Below, piece after piece: positions 1 to 16,954 of a stretch of DNA of 64,000 bases. A program made the position numbers and the translations under genes. The notes under the pieces are model-generated. The model saw nothing but the letters and a program-made list of their open reading frames with translations, was not told the origin of the DNA and searched no databases. The DNA comes from Lucifuga dentata (lineage: Eukaryota > Chordata > Actinopteri > Ophidiiformes > Bythitidae). Position 1 is the stretch's first letter. Every line of letters starts with the position of its first letter. Location: positions 191,976 through 255,975 of the forward strand of contig VXCM01000457.1 in the NCBI GenBank assembly GCA_014773175.1, written 5' to 3'.

Positions 1-1212
1 TCCCTTTACACAGCATAGTGTTCCGTGTTTTTATGTTTGATCCCTATATAGTCTCCTCCCTTTCCTCTGTCCCCTGCCTTCATCCTGACATACTATATTC
101 CTCTATTAGCCATGGAGGTCTATTCTAATGTGTTTTTCTACTTTCTTCCCCTATAACTGTCTGTATACATGCATGGGAAGACGCATTAGGAGCATAAGAA
201 ACAAGCTTCTCTGCCTCTGTAATGAATCAAAAGTATCTTCATTTAATTTCAAAAATGCTTTCTTTGAATAAACATTTCTTCTACAATCATCGTATGGACA
301 TAGCTTGTGTTTGCCGCTGTTTTTGTGGTGTAAGTCTCCACTAAAGTAATGAAGGCGTACTGTGTATCCTGAGTAAATCCCTTTAAGTGAAGGAAATGAG
401 CTCAGGTCATATAGTCTGACAGACAATATTTATTTGCCGACTTCAATCACTGAGTCATGCCAAATCCAAATGGCAGACATAAGAACCTTATTCCCTCTAC
501 TGAGAGTTATTTACATTGAGCATTTAAGGAATCTGTAATGTATACAAGAGGATGGGGCTCATGAGTAAAGGCATGTAGCTGACAGCTCACAGTAAACATG
601 AGCAGTTGTATTAAACTAAGTAGTATATAGTATATCTGGTTTTCCCTGTTAACACATTACATACTGACATTACATACATACCTGAAATTCTGAGGCTATA
701 TTTGACTTTGTTTTTCACTCCTCCCTACATTTCTACTGACTTTTTCCACAGATAAATGCTTATTATGATTATTTCTAAAGACATTGTTCATTACAGTAAC
801 TTCAATAGCACATCAGAGGGTGGCAGAGTTCATTCCTCTACCTGGAAAAATGATCACATGATGATCCAAACATGTTTTACATGAGCATAAGCTTTTCTCA
901 TTTTAACACTTGGCTTTTCATAGCAGGAAAAGCATTAATGGGTCGATTCCATTTATACCAGGATGTCCCATGTCAGGATGTCTAGCATTCATACTACCAG
1001 AGTCCTGCACCGACACAGCTGAATTGTTCTTAATTAGTTAATTAATTAATTATTAGTTACACCTGTGTGCTATCTTAGATATGAAAATATAACATCTTGT
1101 GAACATTCAGATATGAACATAAATAATTAGTTTCATACAGTAATTCACTTCATCACTATGGACATTTTTAGAATGTATGAAAACACTACAATACAAACCA
1201 ATATTCTAAATT

Positions 1213-1303
1213 GGGGGGGGGGGGGGGGGGGGNNNNNNNNNNNNNNNNNNNNNNNNNNNNNNNNNNNNNNNNNNNNNNNNNNNNNNNNNNNNNNNNNNNN
1301 NNN

Positions 1304-1344
<41 letters not shown>
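1213..1344. repeat. poly-G / 71-N gap / (GA)n
   Basis: A 20-base G run (1213-1232) is followed by 71 Ns (1233-1303) and a GA dinucleotide repeat (1304-1344). The gap lies between two simple repeats and is an assembly break. Ten single Ns and one further exonic N also occur, at 7693, 9176, 11300, 12983, 14072, 37626, 38623, 39474, 51597, 56646 and 57857. Most lie in homopolymers or between duplicated contig ends. Confidence 0.95.
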
Positions 1345-1346
<2 letters not shown>

Positions 1347-4300
1347 CTCTGCAGGCTGAAACTATAACTCTTCTGAGGGCCAGCAGCTTATTGCTATATA
1401 AGGACACGATGGTTCTATACTGTTACTGTATATGATTTAATATTTTTACAATATCCAACAAACTGTGGAGGTAGTTAATACATATGATAAAACTACTTTC
1501 TGATGTTTATGTTGCATGATTCTGGAGCTCCTTTGGTGGCAGTAGTGATAGTGGTGCTGCAAGCGTGACTTACTGTAGCACCACCGCTGGGGATGTATTT
1601 CAGGAAAAAATAAGCCTTCTGTCAGCTCAGAGTGAAAGAAAGCAGATCCATTCAAGCTGAGTCCTCTTTGATGAGAGTAGCAATGACTTTTTTTTTCTTT
1701 TTTTAACTTTAACAGTAACCAGACTAAGGAGACATTTAGATCACATGGAAATATTTGAGTTTAATCCCCCCTCTGCTTCTCTTTGTATCTCACTCTCTTT
1801 TTCTTTCTTGTGTTTTAATGTCTTCTGTTTTAGTCTGACAAGTCTGTAAAAGATGCTTAGGGAAATGCTTACAGGAAGCAGATAACATCAATGTGTTAAC
1901 TGAATATGTGCTTTATTTCCTGGGTATTAGACATATCCGTGTCTCAGTCCTTTGGCGATTATGATACTCACAGTACAGGTCCACACCTACATTTTTATAA
2001 ATCAATATTTTTCACAAAGAAGCCAAGATATTTTGGCCTTAATTTACCCATTGTATAACTAACATTTTAGTGTTCTTAATAATGAATCTTTAGACCATGT
2101 GTTTATAGAAACACTTTTAATTTTTGTCATTTTGTGAACTCCAAAGAATGTAAGAGAAGTGTACAGAGATGCTTATACTGTCATGGCTGAACTGCCAAGT
2201 TAATGAATGCAGAGAAAGCAAATTTAAATCCACATTTTTGGCCCCTAGGTTGCAGAAGAACTTCAAATCAAGCCGACTGACACACGATCCTGATATATTA
2301 ACACCTTGCTTACGTATGCCTTTAGCAGACATGATGCAACATTAAGAACCCATTGGAGTGTGTTCCTGTCTACCTAATTAACCAAAATGTATTGTCCTTT
2401 TAACTCTGTTTTGGGCTCCACCAACTCCTGACAAACCTTCTACTGCTGGAAAGTGGATAGATAAAAGTGGTTACAATTCAACTGGATTAAATGTACTGTA
2501 GAAAACCAAAACCTGAAAGACGTCAAAGCTCCATTGAGCTGCAGTATTGAAATATATTGATTAATGCAGGTCTAATCTTCTTAATTCCTGATGTAGAGTC
2601 TGATGTTAAGAAACACAAAGTCTTCAAAGCCCCTTCAGTCCTCCAGGCAAGCAAAAACAACAATCTGACACATGGTCAGAAATTACAGGTCTCATTAGCC
2701 TCCTCCTTCCTGAAGCTCTATCTCCTCTCTCAGGCTTGCTGAGAGGGCTTAGAACTCCACTTCACTTGACAGAGGGCCATCACAGGGTCTCGACCCTTTG
2801 ACTCTGTCAACACTGAGCCAGAGTTCTGGTTACAGACTGGCCACTGGCCCTTTTTCTCTCACAGACAGGCTGAGCACCTCTGCCCTCCATTACAGCTGTG
2901 AAGAATCCTTCTCTGGTGAGCAGAGTCGTGCAAGCTCCCTAACACATGATTTTACATATTTGTGCTCTCATGGGATGTAATGCTCTTTAAATGTGACCAT
3001 GCAAACCCCAAAACATACATTAATGAAAACACTGTCAGGATCAAAAAGTACTGGAGGAAAAGGCTGAGATGCACAGTTGTTTTTGTGAAACATGTTTTCT
3101 TCCTGTATCCTCTGACAAGACCAAACAGCATTGTTCTGACAGTACAGTCAAAAGTTTGGAAGCCATAATGTTTCTGGATTTTTACACTATACTGATATCT
3201 ATGACTAACAAATCACAGGAATTTGATTTCTGTTATAGTTTGTCCTCAGACCACCACACCAGTACTACAAAAAATCTGGTGTTCCTTCAGTGGAATGGAT
3301 TAGTTGCTGAATGATGAGTGCCAAAACTGCACTGCAGCAATTCCCCACAGACTATTTCACACAATTTTCCCTTCAAAAGGTTGCAGCGTGTAACCTATGA
3401 TAGTGTGAGAATCTGCTATAGAGGAAATTACTGCCATAATGACTTGTCTTTTTTTGTCCTAACTGACAGACATACAGGCACAAGCACATCAAAAGGCATG
3501 TACACATGTGCACACACACATACATGCAGTTGTTTCCAGTATGTGATTATGTTCTTGTCATGTCACAAGGCCATTGTGATTGGAGAATATCATATTCTGC
3601 TCAGGGTGCAGTTTGAGGTTGTAATTTCTCAGCATGACATCTGACATGACAGCATGGTAGAAACAGGAGGAGACAGGAGGGGGTCACGCTGATGGCCACC
3701 AAAGCCGATTCCCTTAGGCTAAGTTCACATGTGCCACTGAGTTCTGTGGAGTTTTTTGTTTTCTCCAAAGGTTGGATGAAGCCTTGCGTAAAGCATCATA
3801 CATAAAGTTGCACATGAATTTCAAATACAATGAACTTTGACCCTATCCTGTGACTGACCTTTCATGGAGCAGACGGCTTACAGTAGGCTCTGTAGTCCAT
3901 CCACAATTGTGTCAATGTCTCAATATATGTTGAGTTTCTCAAGCTAACATGTCTATCAGAGAATCATGAGACATTTTACATTTTCATGAACTTTCTTTGG
4001 TTTTCTAACTATTGAGCAGGTAGTTTTGAGGTTTTCAATGTGGGAAGGACAGCAAAGGAAAATGAAATGTGTAGCTTCTGGGTCATGTATGTAGCCTCTA
4101 ATCACTAATCCACCAAGACAAAACTTAGTTTAAAAGCAGGATTAGTTTTAAAGACCATGTTCAACAAAGGTAAATAGATAGCGAACTACACATAAACACT
4201 ATGTACATGTATATTACACTCTCAGAATCCATTTAGGATCAGCTTAACTGGTACTTGAGGCATTAGCAGCAAGGCCTACAAACAGCGATTCAGGGATGGT

Positions 4301-7300
4301 GGTTAGATTTCCAAATAGAACAACATACAGGACACACCAGGTGTTTTTAAGCCTTGTTGGCATTTTACACCTTTTGTTAGTGTGTACCCTTGTCATAACT
4401 AAGTGGAATTCTATATTTGATGGATTTAATTTTGGGCATTTTGACAGCTCTGTTTTGGTGGATACGAAGTCGGAGTCCGATTAATGTTTGAGTTCAGGAG
4501 GTCACATGTTCTCAGGCGTTTGGTGTGGTATATTGGGAATGTGTGTATGTGTGTATGTGACCTTCTATCCCTCCTCGCGTAACTAGATGATGGTTAAGAT
4601 CGTAAGGTCTCCCTTTTCCCTCATCACGTTCACTTTCACTTGACTTTTCTAACCTGAAACCTCATGTTTTGGGGTTCACATCGATTGGCCTCTGACCAAA
4701 ACTAGAGAACTGACTGCACAAGAAGCCATCTGGTCAGGATTATTAGTCAGCACTGGCTAACTGTGCAGTGGTCCAGGATATTTTAAACTCTTGATTCACT
4801 TTCACTCAGTAGTCAAGGCAAACAAGCCAAATATTCATTGTGAGCATCAGAAATCAGAAATTTGTGCCCTTTCTATGCTATCACCCTCATGATAGATTCT
4901 CTCATTTTACCATGCAAACACTTGAAGGTTCTTTCAGTGTTAAGATTAATGAAATCAATGACAGCATGTTCACTTTCTCTGTGCACATTGGTGTGTACGT
5001 GCATATATACACATTGTCACAATCATGTGTTTATGTGTTGTATGCATGTGTGTGTGAGTGAGTGTGTGCGTGCAGAGTTTCTCACAGCTGTGTTTCTGAG
5101 GCGCTGGAGGGGTTCCATTGTTAAGTGCTTCCTGCAAAAATCTGCTGGGGAGAAGAGAGGAAAGGGAGGATCATATTTTTTTTTTTTTTTTAAAGTTTGG
5201 AATCAAAATAAAAGGGAACAATGTCATTCTGGGTTGCAAATATAACAACTTCTACTTTGTGCTAAACAATAAGGCATCTTACACACCCATCCAACACACC
5301 ACCCAACTTCATTTTTTATTGTAATAATGGAACTAAACAAACTTTGGCCAGTTAGAGTGCTATTTTAATTAAGCTAACCCTTTTGGACTTGGATTTAATT
5401 GTGGCAAGTAAAAAAAAAAAATGTTATACAGTACATGATTAGTCCAATGTGTCCAATTTTTCTTTTATATAAATATCTGGCTAATCATCAGACAATGACT
5501 TCATTCAGGCAAGTGCATGTGATAAAAGACTTCCTTAGTCCATTGACTGATCTGGGTGTTAGATACAAGGCATTTCAATCCATGTATTCAATCCTCTGGT
5601 ACTCTGTGGTCCCGTTAAATATGCAATTTGATTATGTAGCATAGATGTGTTACCTCATTGTTCTGTTTATTATTCATGTCGCTCTGAATGGGGCAAAGGC
5701 ACAGTACTTCCCGTAATTGTGCCGATTTGCAGCAGATGTTGAAACCTGACGTTACCTTCCTGCTTTCTGTCTTTCACTTCATCATTCTCTCTTTCAATCT
5801 CTTGCTTAGTTATTACCGAGCTGGCTGTGTGTTGCATCTGGCCTTATTTAGCACACCTGGCTCCTGAAACAGATTGTCCTTGGACTCTAATGTAACAGCA
5901 CCATGCTTGAGTCCTCAGAGAAAAAGCAACCGAGCTTCGCCCGTCAAGTTCACACCAGCCCAGCAGAGAGAAACTATATCAGCTGAGAACAGCAAAGAAA
6001 TCTGCAGATGTGACCGGTTATTCTCCAATCATTTCTATGCACTTAGGCCACATCTCTGACCTATTTTCTTATTATTATAACAAGCTGTGAGAAAATTGGG
6101 AGGATCTCCATTCTGGAGCGCTCTGTATATGATCCCAAAATTGTGAATCTGCTTTTTCTCAGCCTTCTGCTATTCACATGGGCTTTTAAATATCACAAGC
6201 TATTAAAATTAATTATATTTTCTCAGCCATTATCCTCCAATGAGATACAGTGTATAGCGCGCTGTTGAGAGATTCTGTAATTCACTCGTGACATTGCTAT
6301 GGTAAATGACTCCACTTCTTCTCTCGGTGGGGGTGTTGCCTTAAAAGAGAGTGTGCGCATGTGTGTGTATGGGAGTGTGTATATGTGCATTTAAATAGAG
6401 GGGGCACTAAGGGTCAACCCTTTGCCCACTCCAGAGACAGGAAATGGCTCCAATATGGGCCTGAGTGTGGCCTTCTTTAAAGCCCTGGGGAGTGATTTAG
6501 GTTCCTTGTCAGGACCAGAACTCGAGGATCAGTGAGCAAAAAATGTACAAAGTGAAAAATACAGATGTTTTCTTTGAGCCATTTAAAACACTGGAGAATT
6601 TCAGGCAGGAACCATAGATCTCTGGTTGGCTTCACTGGGACTTGAAGGTTTATTAATAGTGTCAGTGAGTTGAGGTAGCAGATGATGAACTGATGTGTCA
6701 GGAACAATCATGTCTAGTCCAATATTCCCATTTTAAAGCTGTTATGTTCAGTGGATATAGCTGTAATTTGTGCTTGTTTGCCTACGTGTTGTCTGTCTGG
6801 TAATGGCTCACATTTGCCGTACAAATTTACTTCAGTTTCCATGTGGTCTGTATACAGAAGTCAGCTACAGAGGAGATTTTTTTCCTAACACACTGCAGGC
6901 AGAAACGCTTGTGTATCTTGTCATCTTGGACTTCGTGCAAATATTCTACCTACATGGTCAGCGTGTCGGCAGACGGTCTTGGCTGTGATAGTAGCAGAGA
7001 GGCGTGTTTACAATGAGCATATTTCCAGCCTTCTGGGGATTCATTTCTCCAAGGATCTTCAAGGACCTCACTTATGAGTGTTTTAAGACTAAAAATAATA
7101 AATTTCTGTTCCTTGCTTGCTGCCATGATGTATTAATTCAGTGTCATCATAAGTTATCAAACTAGAAATAATTTACCCATTTAGTGTACAATGATGTAAA
7201 CAGTGACTTTCCATAAACATTCAGGGAAAAGATGCTAATGATAAAGCTAAGGTCACTTACTGGTATCATATTTAAATTTTTTAAAGTTTTAAGCTTAATA

Positions 7301-8325
7301 TAAAAAAATGTATGTAAAGACTGAGATTTATTTCGATGCTGTATATTTTAGTTTTAACTGAATTCTCTGTTTTTTAAATGCTGTTTTTTAAATAAATTAA
7401 GGTCTAAGTATCCATAAACTGAATAAAAATGTATCAAACACTGACATACCAAAATAATTGAAACCATAAATATGTCAAGTGAAGTATGTTGAAATATTCC
7501 ATAATAGCATATTTAGGACTTAATAGCCAGAAATGTAATTGATGGTTTTATTATTGGACTATTGTATTATTTTTCTAACATATCATTTCCTCCAGGGGCA
7601 CAAATTAGCTCAAATTAAATACTGTTTTTTGTCTATGGATGTTACATGTCAGTGACTATTTGTTACAATCCTCTTTTTTTTTTTTTTTTTTANTTTTTTT
7701 TTTTTTTTTTAACGTGAACACTCATATCTGGATTTGAAAATCCTACGTTCATATTTATTAACCAGATTTGTGAGGTTATCCAGAAAGACCAATGTTACTT
7801 TTAATGAGGAAGATAAGGGGAGTAATAGATAGAGTAGTTCTTGCTTCTTGGCTTCTTGGCTGAGAACTTTCACCATACAAGGACAGCTAGCGTGGGACTC
7901 CTCCTCACTGACTGAATACAGGCTCGCTGCTCACAAAAGCAATAGTCGAAAACATATTCACAAGCAGAATCATTAGAAACATGTCATCATGATGCATGTC
8001 TGTAAATGCCCGGGCCTGATTCCTGGTCGTTGGGAGCTACGTCACTGCATATTTTCCATCTCTCCCCTCTCTCTGACACCTTATGACACGCATATTCAAT
8101 TGATCAGGAGTTGTACATCCCAGATCTTGACTGGCTAAAAATGGAAATTTGCTGTGCTGTGGACCCCAAGGACCACTGCTATAACAAATATTACAATTCC
8201 TCTATATTGAATGAGATTTTGGCAGTGCTAGGTTTTTTTGTGCTGGTGTGCAATCATCATTTATGTGCCGTCTTTATCTTGACAAAATATAATAACCCAT
8301 TTAAAGGAAAGCTAGGCCCATCATA

Positions 8326-8331
<6 letters not shown>

Positions 8332-8365
<34 letters not shown>
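8332..8365. repeat. (GT)n microsatellite
   Basis: An uninterrupted GT dinucleotide run of about 17 units. Confidence 0.97.
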
Positions 8366-8367
<2 letters not shown>

Positions 8368-9380
8368 TACAGCATTAGTGAGGGAGTAACATGAATTACA
8401 GTCATGCTTTAGCAGCCAGCATGTGTGCACTATTAACCTCAATATATTAATCTTAAATTAATTTCATAGCACAGTGTAGCGTGATGGCAATAGAAAAATG
8501 AGGTTATGACGGCCAAAATAATTTTTGAGGTGCTTTGTTTATTCTCCTTAACCACATAGGTATATTGTTCTTATTACACCATTATTCATTCTGACATTGG
8601 CTTCTTGTTAGTATTTTCCTGTCTCTTTTTGGAAAGATATAGGGATATATAAGAAAATATCCATTCTTTCCTTTATTAGACAGACAGCGCTAATGGTTTG
8701 CAGTATATGAAATGAAGTTTATATTTATTTGTAAGAGCAACCCATGTAAACTAAATAAAAAGTAATACTCCACCTAATGCTGCAACCAAGGATCACTGAG
8801 TATGAAGAGAGGCAGCATTGTTTGACTGACTGACCAGAATTTGGCTGCTGATGAACAAATCTAGTGCCATGGAAAAAACAAGTTCCTTCTTAGAGCTGCA
8901 TTAGGCTATTCAATTTGTATTATGGTTATTTTCATGTCACCTTGCTTTATCTTTGACATCTGTAATGGCGATGGTGGATGTGGTGATGGTAGTGGGTGGT
9001 GTTAAATTGTACAACTAAACATAGCAGCAACCAACAATTATGTAAATTTGAGTAAAATGCTACTGTTACCAAATTTCTAATATGGACTCTGAAACCCAAT
9101 TTTACTACAATCAGTGAAAGTTATGCAGAGTCTGCTTACACATGCTCTGAGTCACTTTTTTTTTTTTTTTTTTTTNTTTTTTTTTTTTTTTTTTTGCACA
9201 TTAATTTGTCTTAAGAATGTTTTACTTTATGAAATTTCACAATTGATTAATAATGTTGTTAATTATCTTGTCACCATCAATCTGGCCATGTGTTAATAGG
9301 GAAATAAAATATTCTGACACCTTTAGGTTTTGAGACTGCATATTGTTACCAGGATGGCCATGAGCCTGCTTCCTAATGGG

Positions 9381-9440
<60 letters not shown>
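9381..9440. repeat. compound (TC)n(TG)n microsatellite
   Basis: A TC run (9381-9407) passes directly into a TG run with one TATG interruption near its end. Confidence 0.97.
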
Positions 9441-10623
9441 TTTGGTCCCTACACTCTGGCCATGACTAACATTAAATTGGACACCAGTTTAAACTTTCCA
9501 GTGGTTGGGAGACATTGGGTTGGGCATTAAATGCCTGTTGTGTCATGGTCTTGCCACATAAAATCAGTTTCAGCTTTGGCAAATACAATAAAAAGTTGAT
9601 AGTGCAACTTAACACTTTTCCTACATAACAAACTAATTTCATAGCATTTTTCACAGGTTTTGGTTCTTCAGAAAGTTGTAAGGTCTAATGATGGTAATTT
9701 TACATGGTAATATCTATGGGTTGAAATACAGGATAGCAAAACTGCTATATTAATATGTATTGTAGGAGTGTCTGCCATTTATTTTAAAAGAAAAAATAAA
9801 AAAAAAACAAGGTAAACACAGGGAAATGAGACCATATTCATCCAGGCTAATATCTTATCATTGCTTTTCCTATGTGTATGAAACCTTTTATTCCATTTGT
9901 AGCAGCTTTTCTTCTTTGGGAATAAGAGATCATACAGTATAGGATGTACAGTATGTGATGTGTTGCTGATTGTGTCTTTTTCTCAGGGTTGTAGAAGGAA
10001 ATGAAACATTTTCAGTGACTTTTGTAATGTTGTAGCTGTGTTAGAAAATACTTCATTGATCCCTGACATTCCATCTGTGTAAACTAGATTAGATCCATTT
10101 ACACATCCAGTTAGACCGGCCTTTCACTCACATTACAGCAAGTCAATGAACCATTTTAACCCGTCACGTTCATTATCGTGATTCTTCATACTTGTGGTTC
10201 TTCAACATACTTTACTGTTGTAATTGATTACATTTGGGAAAAAAAAACTATCCTAAATGCTTGATTTATTGATTGATTTTTGATTTGCAAAGTCTGTCAA
10301 ATAAGATTTTAGCAACAATGATCGCCAGGAAAGAGAAAAATAGAAAAGGGGAACATTGCAAGCATATTTCCTGCACCCAGCCTGACACCTGGTGACTACA
10401 GACTGTATTGCCTGGTTATTGGCTTTTCACTGCTTGAATATAAAGTTCAGTAGGTATGACTTATTTCTCTGGATATAAAACAAACGTTGTAAATAAAGGC
10501 AGTAAGACTCAATAAAGTGTGGAAACTGGGGCACCATATGAATACATTCCAACAAATTATACTGCACATCTTGAATATTTCATTAATGTTAATGAAAATA
10601 AAAGATACGAGGCACGTTCTTGC

Positions 10624-10650
10624 AAAAAATAAATAAATAAATAAATAAAT
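10624..10650. repeat. (AAAT)n microsatellite
   Basis: Six to seven AAAT units following an A run. Confidence 0.95.
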
Positions 10651-10789
10651 CTATTTTCTTTCTGTACATTAGAAAAGGTGCAACATATTTGACCGTAAAA
10701 TATTTCAAGGATAAATAGAAAGCATTTTAAAATATATTTCTTTGGATCTGTGAGATATAGGATAGTTGTTGGGCAACAGACAGTTTAAT

Positions 10790-10829
<40 letters not shown>
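10790..10829. repeat. (ATC)n microsatellite
   Basis: About 13 ATC trinucleotide units without interruption. Confidence 0.97.
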
Positions 10830-11030
10830 ATTAATATCATCAATAAGTGATCTGCAGTAAAAACTTACCTCTTGCAACAATTTTGTTCTGGTTGTGGAAC
10901 ATGATGATTTTATTATAATATTTTTTTTTAAGTTACAAAAAACACCATCTAATACTGGCTTTTATCTCACTAGCTCAAAGATCGGACTAAACATAATAAA
11001 AATCCGACGGTACCTAAAGGCAGCAAATTG

Positions 11031-11252
11031 CTACGTCATTCCCTTTGCCACCATGTTGGTTCAGGAAGTGGGCAGAGCAGAAACAGGAATTCTGAACCTG
11101 TAACGTTTGCCGTTGTAACGCCGCTCTGTTTATTCAATTTGTCTCCCGTTTTATCATCCCAGCCTCTAACAGATCGGTTGCATGCTCCGGGGCTCTCTGA
11201 CTCTTCGTGGAACGAACTTTTCACTGCTTTTAATCGTTTCGCAGCACCAGCT
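11031..11252 (+). promoter_or_regulatory. putative golph3 promoter and 5' UTR with a possible uORF
   Basis: This stretch precedes the golph3 start codon and begins a CpG-richer zone that runs through exon 1. A TACGTCA half-CRE lies near 11032 and an AGGAAGTG ETS-like site near 11064. If the transcript starts before 11050, it carries an upstream ORF: the ATG at 11053 sits in a GCCACCATG context and the ORF stops at 11101-11103 after 16 codons. The transcription start is not known, so the uORF is an inference. Confidence 0.4.
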
Positions 11253-14463
<3,211 letters not shown>

Positions 14464-16290
14464 GAGCGGCTGACTGGTTGGACTGGAAGATCTGGCGGGC
14501 GGTCTGCATTATTTAATTGTTTGAAAGGACTTTAAACGAGACAGATTCCACGTAATGAGACAATCTGTTTTGGTTGTGGAGCCTGTACTGACATTTTGGT
14601 GGTAGACCATGTTAACCCAGTGCAATCTAATCGGTGGCGGGTTTCACCAAGTAACATTCGGTTGGTTGGAACTTTCCTTAGAAGACAAATGACTGACGGT
14701 GAGATGCATAATCTGCCCCTGGGAGGCTGGATACGTACAAACACATTGACACTACTAACAGACGAAGCTTCTGTTATGCTCCATGACATCAGAGAACAAT
14801 GCAGGTGGGTGGCAGCAGTGCTTATGGTGAATATGAAGAATTTTGACTGGGGCCAAGTATCTCTTCTACACTGAGGAAACATCATCTCTTTAATGTGCAA
14901 GATCCGACCACAGCAAACTCCTGGTTCCCCCTGCCCTATGCTTACTTGTGGATAAATGATAGATGGCTGGTGATGCATTTTGCACTCGTGCGGGTCTCTT
15001 GCTTCCATAGATGAGTTCCCGCTCGTGTTGAGAGAACACGTTGAGGGTCCCTGCTAGAATCAGTCATGTAAATGTCTTTTACAGATTCACTCGGTCATAT
15101 CCAAATTCCTCCTTTCTTCCTCATTGCATTTTGAGGAGGAAAGAGAGGGCCCAAGTAAACATAGGAGTTAGGCTCATGCATTATTAAGAGCGAGCCAGGT
15201 AATTTGGCCCTGATAGACTCTGGCCTAAATGAAGAACTAAACCTCGAAAGCCTAACAAAAGTCTGGACCTTTTTTGTTTTCTGTTTTTGTAAGGGTCCGT
15301 TCTGTGTCGTATGGAATTTTTATTTTTAGTTGCTTTCTGATGCTTGGAGTAGTTTGCCATTTATCAACTATTTTGCACAGTCAGTAGCCCTGCAGTTAGT
15401 TTGGCCAATATAGGAATTTTGTGGGTTGAATGACCTACTTGTCAGGATGAAATTAAGAATTATTAATCTTAGCAACTATGGTAGAACTTAAAAATACCAC
15501 ACATTTTGTCTATTAATTCTTATAACAGTGTAAAAAAAAATCATTCCTTGAATAAAGCTTCTGGTCACATATTCTTAGTGTGAGTCAGGACATAGAGATG
15601 CATGAAAAATAATACAATGATCTAATCTGTTCAGGTCAGGACGTCCACCCATGATTTATGATAAAGGATATAATTAATATTGTTAATATAAATGGGCTAT
15701 TTCAGTTCAGAAAATCTATTTTTTTTCTTTGCAATATAACTTTGTATGTCATGTCACTTTGTGTTGTTTCAAAATAAGCCCAGGCAGGTATGTTGTCTTT
15801 TCTAGTTTCTTACATGTAGATGTTCTGAGGGTTACTTGGGCTCCAGGTGAATCCTTGCTGAAGACTGAAAACATCCTTCAAACATGCAAACCATTGAAAC
15901 AAAAACATCCTTCAAACATGCTTTCGTGCAGGTTCGGGAAAATGTATGTTGCTGCGTAAAAAGTTCGATTGTGATCTGATTGGTGCGATGTATGAATGAG
16001 GTAATATCTCCTCTTGTTTCATGGCATTATATAGGTCTGTCCTTCTACCTGCAAAATGCCTGCCAGGTATGAAGACTTGTCGAGATCCATTTACAGCAGA
16101 ACCATGCATGCGATTGGTGGAGGGCTCGGGTACTTGGATGTAGCGACAGAGAAAAAGACTTATGTAATTATTAGTTATTTTATGTGTACGATCAAATGGA
16201 ATTCTATGAAAGGGATCTTCTCTCCTATCTATAATTCTGTATGCTTTTGTATTACCACACAATAAAAAAGGATCCTTTAAGTGCCTGAAT
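14464..16290 (+). other. probable golph3 3' UTR
   Basis: No further coding exon follows the golph3 stop. AATAAA hexamers occur at 15551-15556 and 16261-16266, and either could end the transcript. The open frame at 14596-14874 has no recognisable similarity and is most likely untranslated sequence. Confidence 0.5.
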
Positions 16291-16469
16291 TTAAATGGTT
16301 TGCTCTTGTCATTTTTACAAATTTTATTAGTATTTGATGTTAGTTTCCATCATTTAACTTGAATAATTCCACGTATCATATAAATAACTCATGTTTGTTA
16401 TTATATGTGATCTATTGAATCTCTTCTGTAACAGCCAATGAAAAGCCAGCGTATACAGGATCGACTCAA

Positions 16470-16954
16470 TGTATTTTATTTACAGCTCAGTAAAGGAAAT
16501 TGTTTTTGAAATAAATAAGAAACATTAAGCTTGGCAGTCAGATATCAACATCAGCATCCTCAATAGTCAAGTATATGTGTAGCCTACTATCACATACAAC
16601 AGCTCAAAGGGCTTTACAGACCTACACATTAATGGTTCCCGACCCAGCCAGAGCTCTGTAAGACGATGAGGAAAAACTCCTTAAAAAATAATTTCCATTA
16701 AAATGTTTTTGCTAGTTCCATTCACCCATGAGTCTAGATCAGTGGATCAACAGCATCCCATACGTGAATTTCCCTGCAAAGCTCCAGTCTTACACAACAG
16801 CAGTCCACAGTCCACATCCATCAGCTCCATCAGGGTGTGTCCACAGTTTGACATCCCACCAGAACACATCCAGCCCAGACTCCTCAGCTCCGGCTCTAAA
16901 CGCCACCCCGCTTTCCATTATCCGATTCCTCCCGATGTACTTTGACGTCATGTC
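16470..16954 (-). other. probable pmaip1 3' UTR with a repeat-like segment
   Basis: This lies downstream of the pmaip1 stop on the minus strand. An AATAAA on the minus strand (TTTATT at 16475-16480) could be its poly(A) signal. The segment at about 16600-16695 (GGGCTTTACAGACCTACAC, then GATGAGGAAAAACTCCTTAA) resembles the tail of a fish interspersed repeat by memory of its wording only. Golph3 and pmaip1 converge here. Confidence 0.4.

Larger units (their letters stand above)
1..11030. other. gene-free stretch, no coding exon recognised
   Basis: I see no open reading frame here that resembles a known protein or is framed by a believable splice-site set. The open frames are short and low in complexity. 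The stretch holds AT-rich unique sequence, the microsatellites listed separately and one assembly gap. It may be intergenic DNA or an intron of a gene outside the window. Parts such as 5650-6350 look like unique, non-repetitive sequence and could hold conserved noncoding elements, but this cannot be judged from one genome. Confidence 0.6.

Noticed and set aside
151..426. 91-codon open frame on the minus strand near the left edge
   Set aside because: The composition is not protein-like and there is no family resemblance. In AT-rich DNA this length is expected by chance.
14596..14874. 92-codon open frame after golph3
   Set aside because: It lies in the probable golph3 3' UTR, has no recognisable domain and no splice context.
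15912..16262. 116-codon open frame on the minus strand
   Set aside because: It overlaps the golph3 3' UTR in antisense and shows no similarity I recognise.
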